Of a DNA stretch of 64,000 bases, positions 35,697 through 43,914 are shown one piece after another. The notes beneath the pieces were generated by a model that saw only the letters and a list, made by a program, of their open reading frames with translations, was not told the DNA's origin and made no database searches. Made by a program: the position numbers and the translations under genes. Each line of letters opens with the position of its first letter. Within the stretch, counting starts at the first letter, position 1. Location: the NCBI GenBank assembly GCA_019057775.1, contig JAHLWT010000159.1, positions 1 to 64,000 of the forward strand, given 5' to 3'. This DNA is from Promethearchaeota archaeon (GTDB lineage: Archaea; Asgardarchaeota; Lokiarchaeia; Sigynarchaeales; SOKP01).

Positions 35697-37331
35697 TTAA
35701 TAAACGTGGTGATTTGGAAGATTAATATAGATTGGTGTCCAGTTTAAAAGCCCTTTTGCATTAATATTTTGTTCGTTTTCAGTCTCTACTCTTCTTATTT
35801 CATATTCCAAAGAATTTCCTTTACGAACATTTCCCGCTACTCTTACTAATCCTTTTTTCAAGTAACCAAGTCCACTACCATTATTATATACAATTGGTTC
35901 GCTGTCTAGCTTAGCGAAGAGTGGAAAGAATCTTTGGTGATACCCAGGGTGTCCTTTTGGACAGTGATTTAATCCTTTGATATTAGGAATTATACAGCCT
36001 TCATCACAGAAGTGAAGTGTAAAACCTCTGTCATTGTTTTGTTCATGCTCGCTAATGCGACCTACTAAAATGTGAGGTTTAGCGGAACCCTCTTTAATCA
36101 ATTCGTATTCCATAACACTTTTCTTTGCTTTTAGATGGATAAAATCATTTATTTTTGGACTATTCTGAACAACTTCGTTGAATCTATTTTGAACTTTTAA
36201 TAGACCAGAAATACAGGTGGCTCCAGAACCATATGAGCCAAAATAGATAACATCATTAACACGAGTATGATTTTCAAAGAGAAAAGCAATCTGAGCCCAT
36301 ATTGAAGCATTATACATATTTCCAAAATGCATTGGTACTCTAAGTTGAGGAAGTACTCTTGCTTTTACACTAGTATTTACCCATTTTGCAAACTTTTCTA
36401 ATGTTGATGATGAATACCCTTTTTCATTCAATTTTAAATAAATATATTCAGGCAATACAGTAACATCATGTAAAAATGAATCTAATTTCCTTAGAATGGA
36501 TGATTTGATTTGTTTTCGATCAAATTTGGGTAAATCATTTATATGCTTAATCCAGCGTTTTAGAATTATTTCCTGCATTGCTTTTAATGGTAATTTTGAA
36601 TAAGGAGCGTGAAATGTATAAAAATCTGCGTTAAATTCTCCGATATTTTTCAATAAATCGTCATATGCCTTCAATTGAAAATCAATATAAGTACTTTGAG
36701 AGTATCTTCCAAATGCCTGTGCATTTTTGGAATTTGCTGACCGGAAAAAATCATTTACATTACCAGAAATCTTGCCAAATTTCTTGCTGAATGTGGCTAT
36801 ACGAGGATATTTAGCGATTACCATTGCAATAGCGCCTGAACCCTGCGTTGGTTCGCCAGGGGACCCAAGATGATAAGAGGAAATGTCGGCACTTATTACT
36901 AGAGCTTTATTTATAATTCCTTTTTCAATCATAGCGATCGCATTAAGGATTGCGAGCGTTCCTCCAGCGCATGCGTTGTAAATGTCTTGAGTCATTGAAT
37001 TAGGAGAAATTTCTAGCATTTCAGCAAAAATATTCGAGATACTCTTCGCAGCATATACTTCCGTTTCAGTACCAACGAATAGTCCATCAATACTCTTAGG
37101 TGAGACGCCACCTCGTAGTAAAGCATTATATCCTGCTTTCAAACCGAGAGATATAATATCTTCATCTGCTTCGGGAACTCTCATTTCTTTAGAGAGAAGT
37201 CCTTTTTCATATTTAGCAGGATCTACTTCTCTTTCTAATGCAAGTTCCTTTAAACTTACAAAATGTCTTGGAGCATGAAATCCAATGGAGTCGATGCCAA
37301 CATCAGAAAATAGATAATCGTCTGAAATCAT
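35697..37331 (-). CDS. hmgB: HMG-CoA synthase with a C-terminal Cys/His-containing extension
   Basis: This 544-residue thiolase-fold enzyme condenses acetyl-CoA and acetoacetyl-CoA. Catalytic Cys121 lies in DIYNACAGGTLAI and His241 in FHAPYSKLPLKA. The catalytic Glu is one of the acids in VGTETEVYAAK, and the C-terminal part of the fold contains MHFGNMYNASIWA and GSYGSGATC. Archaeal synthases are usually ~350 residues. Here a helical insert follows His241, and ~140 extra residues follow residue ~405. The extension has C442, C446, C457 and H461 (FCDEGC … HCPKGH) and a beta-rich segment (LVRVAGNVRKGNSLEYEIRR). It might replace the separate DUF35 partner (inference). First gene of the operon. 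Confidence 0.92.
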   Translation of the reverse strand: MISDDYLFSDVGIDSIGFHAPRHFVSLKELALEREVDPAKYEKGLLSKEMRVPEADEDIISLGLKAGYNALLRGGVSPKSIDGLFVGTETEVYAAKSISNIFAEMLEISPNSMTQDIYNACAGGTLAILNAIAMIEKGIINKALVISADISSYHLGSPGEPTQGSGAIAMVIAKYPRIATFSKKFGKISGNVNDFFRSANSKNAQAFGRYSQSTYIDFQLKAYDDLLKNIGEFNADFYTFHAPYSKLPLKAMQEIILKRWIKHINDLPKFDRKQIKSSILRKLDSFLHDVTVLPEYIYLKLNEKGYSSSTLEKFAKWVNTSVKARVLPQLRVPMHFGNMYNASIWAQIAFLFENHTRVNDVIYFGSYGSGATCISGLLKVQNRFNEVVQNSPKINDFIHLKAKKSVMEYELIKEGSAKPHILVGRISEHEQNNDRGFTLHFCDEGCIIPNIKGLNHCPKGHPGYHQRFFPLFAKLDSEPIVYNNGSGLGYLKKGLVRVAGNVRKGNSLEYEIRRVETENEQNINAKGLLNWTPIYINLPNHHVY

Positions 37332-37761
37332 AGTTAATTCGTGTTTAACAATTTTACGGAAACATGTTTGTTTCCCTTATTCCTATGAGAAAATGAATAA
37401 TTAAATGTCGTATTTATTTATTCAAAAACTTATCTAATTAAAACATTGAATCATTAGACTCTATTTAAACGTAATGATATGAATAATACTCTCCAAAAAA
37501 TAAGAGTATGAAAGTTAAGGAATTACGAAGATTTACCTTAAAATTGAGGAAGGTGTCTAATTTAGATAGGTTATAAATAATGACTGATAGGATGCCAAAA
37601 TCTGTTGATAAGGGAAAAATAATAGTATGATATAAAATTATTAATTAATAAATTGTTTATAGGTTCTTAACATCTTAAGCTAATGGAATTCTTTAATTTT
37701 ATTTGATATTCAGGTATTTAATATTGCTAATGGAATTTGGGATTTTAATTTTGAAATAAAT
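37332..37761. other. 430-bp intergenic region upstream of the mevalonate operon
   Basis: No supportable gene is seen; only frames of 16-22 codons occur. It holds the promoter region of the HMG-CoA synthase gene, including the inverted repeat at 37358-37375, and the 3' flank of the seven-helix/longin-like pair. Confidence 0.5.
37358..37375. promoter_or_regulatory. inverted repeat upstream of the mevalonate operon
   Basis: GGAAAC – ATGTTT – GTTTCC is a perfect 6-bp inverted repeat with a 6-nt spacer. An overlapping palindrome, AAACATGTTT, is also present. It lies 27-44 bp upstream of the HMG-CoA synthase ATG, near where an archaeal core promoter or its operator would be. A repressor-binding site is possible; no regulator is identified. 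Confidence 0.35.
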
Positions 37762-38868
37762 TTATTTTAAAAATAAATCATTTGCAACAGTTTCAATAGG
37801 TTTAAATAGGTTCACATCCCCATTCCAATCCTTTAGGATGTTATGATAAAGCGTTTCAAATTTTTCTACAAAATTTTTTAAAACTATCTTAGGGAAATTT
37901 AATTCTTCTGAAGTGTATAATACACCTTTCACAAAGTTCCCATGAGAAATTATAATATTCTCTCCTTCTTTTTTGATGACAGAAATACCTTTGCTACCCT
38001 CTCCCGTTTTAGTTAATGCTTGAAGCATTGTATATATACTGGAAATTGCTGCAGTAATTAAGTTTTCGTTAATGATTTCTTTTTTGTTACTAAAATTTTT
38101 GTAATATAAACAGAGTCCTGCTTCATTTATTAGAAATAGAGCCTCAATTTTTTCTTGCCAATCAAATTCTGAAAAAGGTGGGAGGATCGAGAAAAAATAA
38201 GAAAGTATTATAACAGAAAGTAATTGAAGGGTAGCACCTCCCATTCGACCTTCAAACCCCAAGACCTCTATTAGGGCGTCTGTAGTAAGTAGAAATCCAA
38301 TCAACATAAAAATAATTCCGCTAAATAAAAGTATCCCTTTCTTCTTTAATCTTTTTATGAATTTTATCAAATATATAGCAAAAAAAGCGATAAAACTTAT
38401 CCAAAATACGTACGTTATAGGTTGGGTTATCCTAATATCAATAAAAAATACAATTAAAAAAAGGATAGAAGAAATTGAAAATATAAAGGTGAAGAAATAC
38501 CTTCTGAAAAGAAAAACATCATATTTTTCCACACATAAGAGTAAAAAAAATACACCTAAGGTTACGGCAAAATAACCAATATTCAAAAATAGAGTTCTTA
38601 CACTACCTTGATTCCAAATAAGGAAGGGAGATATAATAGTCTCAGAGGAATAGTAATCCCCTATGATATAAAAAAACCACATCAGTGAAAATCCAAAAAA
38701 AACAGAGGCGTACCCACAATCTTGTAAATTTCTTAAAGATTTTTCCTGTTTAAAAAATCGTATTAAAAAATAGAAACTTATTTCAAAACCCGTGATTATA
38801 TAAATCCATTCCATTATTAATAATGGCAATCTTAAATCTCCAGTTATTGGGAATTGTAAAAATATCAT
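37762..38868 (-). CDS. seven-helix membrane protein with C-terminal longin-like domain (copy 3)
   Basis: This is a 368-residue protein with the same layout as the pair at 8.9-11.2 kb, though much diverged. Seven hydrophobic helices occupy the first ~230 residues. A ~135-residue cytoplasmic C-terminal domain follows, with KIEALFLINEAGLCLYYKNF (first hairpin), TAAISSIYTMLQALTKT (helix), NIIISHGNFVKGVLYTSEEL (strands) and KNFVEKFETLYHNIL (helix). This order fits a longin-like fold. It follows copy 4 by 8 bp, so the two are an operon. A sensory or GTPase-regulating role is inferred. Confidence 0.62.
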   Translation of the reverse strand: MIFLQFPITGDLRLPLLIMEWIYIITGFEISFYFLIRFFKQEKSLRNLQDCGYASVFFGFSLMWFFYIIGDYYSSETIISPFLIWNQGSVRTLFLNIGYFAVTLGVFFLLLCVEKYDVFLFRRYFFTFIFSISSILFLIVFFIDIRITQPITYVFWISFIAFFAIYLIKFIKRLKKKGILLFSGIIFMLIGFLLTTDALIEVLGFEGRMGGATLQLLSVIILSYFFSILPPFSEFDWQEKIEALFLINEAGLCLYYKNFSNKKEIINENLITAAISSIYTMLQALTKTGEGSKGISVIKKEGENIIISHGNFVKGVLYTSEELNFPKIVLKNFVEKFETLYHNILKDWNGDVNLFKPIETVANDLFLK

Positions 38869-38876
38869 TTAAACCA

Positions 38877-39968
38877 CTAATAATGCATTAAATTTTCAAT
38901 TATTATATCAAAACTTCCGAAGAGTTGTTCTTCACTTCCTTTTAAATTATCTAAATCTCTTAAGATATCTTTATAAAACGATTCAAACTGCTCTTTAAGA
39001 GATTTTAAAAAATATCTGTTACTTTTTAAATCTTTTTTTACAACTAACGCAAAAATTATCTTTGTAGAGTGATAAGAACTTAATTCCAATAAAATTAATG
39101 AATTGAGGTGCGTAATTTCATTAATAAAACCATGAGTGTTAGTTATAACTGAGATAATACTGTCAATTCCAATGATTCCACCAGAAAACAATTTTTCATA
39201 ATCTTTATTATTATGATCTACTTTTATTTTAGAAAAATCATGGCTGTATAAACAAGCATTATTTTTCTGGTTAATTATCACTAATTTCAAAAGATTTTCT
39301 TTCCATCTAAATTCATAAAAAGCAGGGAATCTATAAACTCCAATTGATGTTAATAGAAAGCTTAATATTAACAAGCTGAGGCCTATAATATATAAATCTG
39401 TAATAATCTTTAATGTAAAGAATAAAGAAACTATACTCACTATATTTCCTATAAAAACTTCGAGTAATCTTTTTTTAATATTACCCTTAGCAGTACTGAT
39501 TAATCTAATTTGAAAAATTAGAATTGGTAAGGATAATCCAATAAAAAAGATATAAGTGAAATTCAAGGTACTAGGTAAAAAAATAGCAATAATGAATAGT
39601 ATTAAGCTGAAGATCAATATATACTGTGCAATTTTTAAATTTATTATTTCTGAAAATTCCTTAATTTTTATGAAAAATGCAAAACTTATTGGGGAAAAGA
39701 GTATCGAGAGAGATCCAATCTTATAAAAAATCTCTTGTAAATTTGGATCTGAAATAAAAAGTCTTTTAACTGTTAAAATAAAAGTACCTGAGATTAACAA
39801 TAAATAAAACATACCAAATGACAATAAAATTTTATTCAACGGAAGCCTATCGTCCTTAATGGTATAATATCGATAGAAAAAGTAGAATGCTAATTCGACA
39901 CCTAAAATTGTCGCTGTTAGATAAAGTAAAAATTCTGTTTCTTCAATGTATGCTAATTGGAGCACCAT
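38877..39968 (-). CDS. seven-helix membrane protein with C-terminal longin-like domain (copy 4)
   Basis: This is a 363-residue protein. Helices lie at ~12-33, 43-66, 84-104, 112-130, 133-152, 167-187 and 190-211, followed by FYEFRWKENLLKLVIINQ and a cytoplasmic domain. The latter has NNACLYSHDFSK, the helix IIGIDSIISVITN, the strands LILLELSSYHSTKIIFALVV and the helix LKSLKEQFESFYKDIL. The 'F.W.E.l..l.lin' junction is shared with copy 3 (FDWQEKIEALFLIN), supporting common descent. Divergent from the PAP2 gene. Confidence 0.62.
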   Translation of the reverse strand: MVLQLAYIEETEFLLYLTATILGVELAFYFFYRYYTIKDDRLPLNKILLSFGMFYLLLISGTFILTVKRLFISDPNLQEIFYKIGSLSILFSPISFAFFIKIKEFSEIINLKIAQYILIFSLILFIIAIFLPSTLNFTYIFFIGLSLPILIFQIRLISTAKGNIKKRLLEVFIGNIVSIVSLFFTLKIITDLYIIGLSLLILSFLLTSIGVYRFPAFYEFRWKENLLKLVIINQKNNACLYSHDFSKIKVDHNNKDYEKLFSGGIIGIDSIISVITNTHGFINEITHLNSLILLELSSYHSTKIIFALVVKKDLKSNRYFLKSLKEQFESFYKDILRDLDNLKGSEEQLFGSFDIIIENLMHY

Positions 39969-40110
39969 AGGTTATTACATAATTTAAAGATATTGAATAT
40001 GAATAAAATTTTGTAAATTCTACACATACTAAAAATCTTTTTATTTCATTTAATTTATTGAATAAGATTCTTATTTAATATTCAATAATATCTATTCAAT
40101 AAATTTATGT

Positions 40111-40848
40111 TTGAGTAAAGGGGGAAAAATTATAGTTCGCGATAAATTTCAAAAATTTGTTGAAAAGACTTTTTTTAAAGGAAATTCTACAAAAACGAGC
40201 CGTAAACTAACCTTTATTTTAATAAATATCTTTTCAATGATTTTTTTATATTCAATAGTTTTAATACTCATCTTATATCCATGGACTGGTAACTTATATC
40301 CTGAAGGAAGTGGATATAAATTAGACTTTCTCGGTGATAATTTTATTCCATTTATCCCAGAAATGGCAATCTTTTATGTATTTCTTTTTTTCCCAATGGT
40401 AATTTTTACCCTGATTTATTTTGCGTTTATTGAGGAAGAAAAAGGTTACGCATTGGGCTGGGCAGTAGTTATAATTAACGGTATTGCTACTATTGTCTAT
40501 ATTATTTTTCCTGTTTCGACCTATTGGTGGAGACAAGAATTATTAGCAAATCAAATTGAGGGAAACTTTTTCGCAGATGTTATGTATTTTTATTATACAT
40601 ATGAGACTAGTTTCAATTGTGTTCCAAGCATGCATGCTGGCATGTCAACAATTTGCTTCTATGTGTGGTATCAATACTATAAACTAAAACCCTCTCTTAA
40701 GACAAAGATAATTGCTATAACAACTTTTATCATTGCATTTGGTGTGATATTATCTACACTATTTGTTAAACAACATTACATAATTGATGAGATTGCTGGA
40801 ATTTTATTAGCTTATCTTATCAGCAGATACCTATTTCGTAAATTTTAA
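40111..40848 (+). CDS. PAP2-family membrane phosphatase
   Basis: This 245-residue protein has about six membrane helices and a TTG start. The phosphatase motifs are CVPSMHAGMSTI (with the motif II His) and VKQHYIIDEIAG (motif III His and Asp). Motif I is less clear. The family dephosphorylates lipid phosphates such as phosphatidate or polyprenyl diphosphate. The next gene is a cis-prenyltransferase on the same strand, so a polyprenyl (di)phosphate substrate is a reasonable inference. Confidence 0.8.
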   Translation: MSKGGKIIVRDKFQKFVEKTFFKGNSTKTSRKLTFILINIFSMIFLYSIVLILILYPWTGNLYPEGSGYKLDFLGDNFIPFIPEMAIFYVFLFFPMVIFTLIYFAFIEEEKGYALGWAVVIINGIATIVYIIFPVSTYWWRQELLANQIEGNFFADVMYFYYTYETSFNCVPSMHAGMSTICFYVWYQYYKLKPSLKTKIIAITTFIIAFGVILSTLFVKQHYIIDEIAGILLAYLISRYLFRKF

Positions 40849-41019
40849 AAGTCTTTCCAATTGCTGATCAGACTACACCAAGTACTAAAGTTAATAAAGA
40901 AGAGATTTTTGGCGCATTTAAGGTGAATTAAGAGTCAGATTTTAGCGTATTTGATGTTTTTGGAAGGATTTAGAGGCGAAATAAAGATGGTGATTGGAGT
41001 TGAAAATTTTTAGATAAAA

Positions 41020-41044
41020 TTAATATTACACATCGTAATATTAA
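41020..41044. promoter_or_regulatory. perfect 10-bp inverted repeat upstream of the cis-prenyltransferase gene
   Basis: TTAATATTAC – ACATC – GTAATATTAA ends 11 bp before the ATG at 41056. In RNA it would be a hairpin close to the start codon; in DNA it could be a dimeric operator. AT-rich palindromes arise by chance, but a perfect 10-bp arm is unlikely. Confidence 0.4.
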
Positions 41045-41055
41045 AACTTGTATAG

Positions 41056-41790
41056 ATGGCATCTACTTTAGAAGATTTTAAGAGAAAAGAAAAGCACAAG
41101 TTACCTAGGCATGTCGGTTTAATCATTGACGGAAATCGTCGATGGGCAAAGCAAAGAAATCTTGATACTGATTTTGGTCATTTAGTTGGATATGAAAACC
41201 TCAAAAAAAGGCTATTTGACTTTTTCGATGCTGGGATTCACTATTTAAGTTTATATATTCTTTCATTAGAAAATGTTAAGAAACGAAATTCTGAAGAGTT
41301 AGATTATCTTTATAAAATAATGATTAAAGCAGTTGATACTGTCATAGAGGAATCGATTGTAAAGAAGGAAAAGGTGCAATTTAATATTGTGGGAAGGATT
41401 TCTATGCTTCCGGCGAAAACTAAAAAGAAAATCGATGAACTAATCGAATTTACAAAGGATCACGATCAAAATTTTATAAATCTATGCATAATGTATGATG
41501 GTCATGAAGAAATCGTTGATGCCGTTAAAGAAATAGTCAAAGATCGTATACCCCCAGAAAAAATTAATAAGAATATTATCAAAAAATATTTATATTCTGA
41601 CTTTCCCCCGGTAGATTATATTATCAGGACTGGAATGGATGATGGGGCACGTATCTCAGGTTTTTTATTATGGGATTCTTCTTATGCAGAGTTTAAATTC
41701 AGAAATGAGCTTTGGCCTGATTATAATAAAGAAATGATTATAGAGGATTTAAAAGATTATATAAAAAGAAATAGGCGTATGGGAAAATAA
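41056..41790 (+). CDS. uppS: cis-prenyltransferase (undecaprenyl/dehydrodolichyl diphosphate synthase family)
   Basis: This 244-residue UPPS-family enzyme elongates an allylic diphosphate with IPP in cis to make polyprenol carriers. The P-loop-like start GLIIDGNRRWAKQR holds the catalytic Asp25. YLSLYILSLENVKKRNSEE is the counterpart of the 'FSTENW.R..' segment. The C-terminal part has DYIIRTGMDDGARISGFLLW and SYAEFKF, matching 'DLiIRTsGe.RlSnFllWq'. GMDDGARISG is a mild divergence. Products serve as glycan carriers in archaeal N-glycosylation. It lies near the PAP2 gene. Confidence 0.94.
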   Translation: MASTLEDFKRKEKHKLPRHVGLIIDGNRRWAKQRNLDTDFGHLVGYENLKKRLFDFFDAGIHYLSLYILSLENVKKRNSEELDYLYKIMIKAVDTVIEESIVKKEKVQFNIVGRISMLPAKTKKKIDELIEFTKDHDQNFINLCIMYDGHEEIVDAVKEIVKDRIPPEKINKNIIKKYLYSDFPPVDYIIRTGMDDGARISGFLLWDSSYAEFKFRNELWPDYNKEMIIEDLKDYIKRNRRMGK

Positions 41791-41934
41791 AATTGATTTT
41801 GATTTCAGAATAATGACAGGGGCAAAAGAAATCATAATCTAACTTGACTAATACTTTAATATAGTTAAACCTAATAAATAATAAGAAATTGAATATCATT
41901 ATTAGTAAAAATGAACAGATAAACCAATATTAGC

Positions 41935-43797
41935 ATGTCAAATCTTGAACAGATCATTTCTATAAACATTACACAGTTTCCCCAGAATCTCTTAATTCCC
42001 GGTATTGAGAACAGAATTTCACTTCAAGCTATTAACAATTCAAACAAATCTGAGATTTTTAAGTTCACTTTTGAGGGAGAGAATTTGAAAATCTCCCTAG
42101 AGTCAGATAAATCTCATGAAAAGATTGAATTTAGTCCCGGAGAAACTAAGAACATTGACTTTACGTTAGAATCTAAGATTGATGGCTTCGGGAAATTAAA
42201 AATTGATGCGTATTGGTTAAATATTATTGAATCTTTAGTTAAGGTGCAAAAAATAAGAGAGAGTGTAAAAACACAAAGGTTTGAGAAAATTGTAGATAAG
42301 TATACTCTAACAACTACGGAAACGATTGAAAAATTGAATCCAGATGAGTTTTTTATTGAAATGACGAAAGAAGAGTTAAACCAAGCAGAACAAGCTTTGA
42401 AACTAATGAGGAAACAACATAAATCATCCGGTTCTGCTGCGAATGCTGAAAATTCCCCTGTAATAGTAATTGAAGATATTGATGCCAAAATAGGTATCCT
42501 TGCGAAAGGTTATCTTTCAGATAAAGATCCTTTAAGAGCTTTAAAATTAGCATTAACATTATCTGAAAAAGAAGATCAAATAGCTCTTTATTATAATTTA
42601 GCCAGAGCTTATGGGATGAAATATTTACAAGAACTGATTGAAGTTATCAATAAAATTAAAGATTCAAAGGTTCAACAAAAAATTCTAAAACTAGTTACTT
42701 TAGATCACATATTCATTAATCCAAAACAAGCAATTAAAGTAAGTCTCTTAATTAAAGATAAAGTTAGCAAAGAATCACTTTTAGATACCATATTTGGCAA
42801 AGTTATAGAGTCAAATCCGGTGCAAGTTTTATATTTAACAAAAGAAATTGAGGATCTAATTCTAAAATTTAAATATCTCTTAAATGCTGTAAAAAAATTA
42901 CTTGATAAGGATGAAAAATCTGAAATTTTTAATATTCTTTCTCTGGCAATCAAAGAAGTTATAGATTTTATTGAATTACATCAAAATAATAAAAAAGATA
43001 AAACGATTGGAATTGATCTACTTAAGGATGGATTATTGGCTCTTGCAGAAATCGAGGGTCCTAAAGCAGCAGATTCAATTATTGAAAGTATACATTCTGA
43101 GGAACTTAAAGAAACCGTAGTTAAGGATTTGTTTGATGAAATTTATGTTATAGTTGAGGAAGTGAGGATCAAAATAGAATCTCATTTAGTTTACTCTCAA
43201 TTTTACATCTTGAACACGTATGTCTCAGCCATTAATGATGATGTTAAGAAATTTAGCTTAGCGAATGGTAATTTAAGTAATAATTTACTTTTAAATGATT
43301 TTAGTTTTAATTCTATATTTCTCTCTTTATTTGGTTTTACTTTCAGTCTATTTCCAATCTTAGATCGAGTATATAACGATTTAAAATATAACCATAATAA
43401 ATCATTCGCATACTATATTTTTCCCTCAAAAAATAATTATGATGAAAACGAGGAGAAGATATTGAGAACTACGTTAAGACAATTTTTTAAAAAAGTAATT
43501 AATACTCAAACTCAAATAGTAATTTTTAATTTGGATTTTATCCCTTATTTAGGTAAACCAACAGTTATACTCTCCTCAACTCCAGAGATAAATGATTTAA
43601 TACATACTAAACTAAAAAAAATCGGAGATATTATTAATGTAAATATTGATAATTCATTATTCCAAGGTGGTAAAATCTACGAGTATTTACAAGACATTTT
43701 TCCGTCTAATGCAGTAAAAATAGTAAATTTAGTTTTATCCTATGAATTTATTAACGATTATAACGTTTTAAAAACAGTTTTACAATTTTTACTCTAA
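41935..43797 (+). CDS. large protein of unknown function, beta-sandwich N-terminus and helical-repeat body
   Basis: This is a 620-residue soluble protein. Residues 1-~110 are beta-rich (ISINITQFPQNLLIPGIENR … FSPGETKNIDFTLESKIDGF), like an Ig-type or adaptor-appendage sandwich. From ~140 on, it is made of amphipathic helices repeating at ~35-45 residues (SDKDPLRALKLALTLSEKED, VSKESLLDTIFGKVIESNPV), suggesting an alpha-solenoid. The last ~130 residues contain alternating strands and helices (QIVIFNLDFIPYLGKPTVIL). No catalytic motif or membrane helix is seen. The overall build recalls scaffold or coat proteins, but this is only an impression. No family was recognised. Confidence 0.6.
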   Translation: MSNLEQIISINITQFPQNLLIPGIENRISLQAINNSNKSEIFKFTFEGENLKISLESDKSHEKIEFSPGETKNIDFTLESKIDGFGKLKIDAYWLNIIESLVKVQKIRESVKTQRFEKIVDKYTLTTTETIEKLNPDEFFIEMTKEELNQAEQALKLMRKQHKSSGSAANAENSPVIVIEDIDAKIGILAKGYLSDKDPLRALKLALTLSEKEDQIALYYNLARAYGMKYLQELIEVINKIKDSKVQQKILKLVTLDHIFINPKQAIKVSLLIKDKVSKESLLDTIFGKVIESNPVQVLYLTKEIEDLILKFKYLLNAVKKLLDKDEKSEIFNILSLAIKEVIDFIELHQNNKKDKTIGIDLLKDGLLALAEIEGPKAADSIIESIHSEELKETVVKDLFDEIYVIVEEVRIKIESHLVYSQFYILNTYVSAINDDVKKFSLANGNLSNNLLLNDFSFNSIFLSLFGFTFSLFPILDRVYNDLKYNHNKSFAYYIFPSKNNYDENEEKILRTTLRQFFKKVINTQTQIVIFNLDFIPYLGKPTVILSSTPEINDLIHTKLKKIGDIINVNIDNSLFQGGKIYEYLQDIFPSNAVKIVNLVLSYEFINDYNVLKTVLQFLL

Positions 43798-43914
43798 AAT
43801 GGAGTAATTTAGCCAAAATTATAAAATTAAAATATATTATATATAATACTGAAGCGGAAACATGAAGTTAATTGTATTGTTTTAGAGTACGCTTATAATA
43901 AAGGTAAAAATATT

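Noticed and set aside
42353..42559. Minus-strand frames within 42114-42953
   Set aside because: They are antisense to the 620-residue protein, have no start context, and show low-complexity Ser/Phe or Leu/Gln composition.
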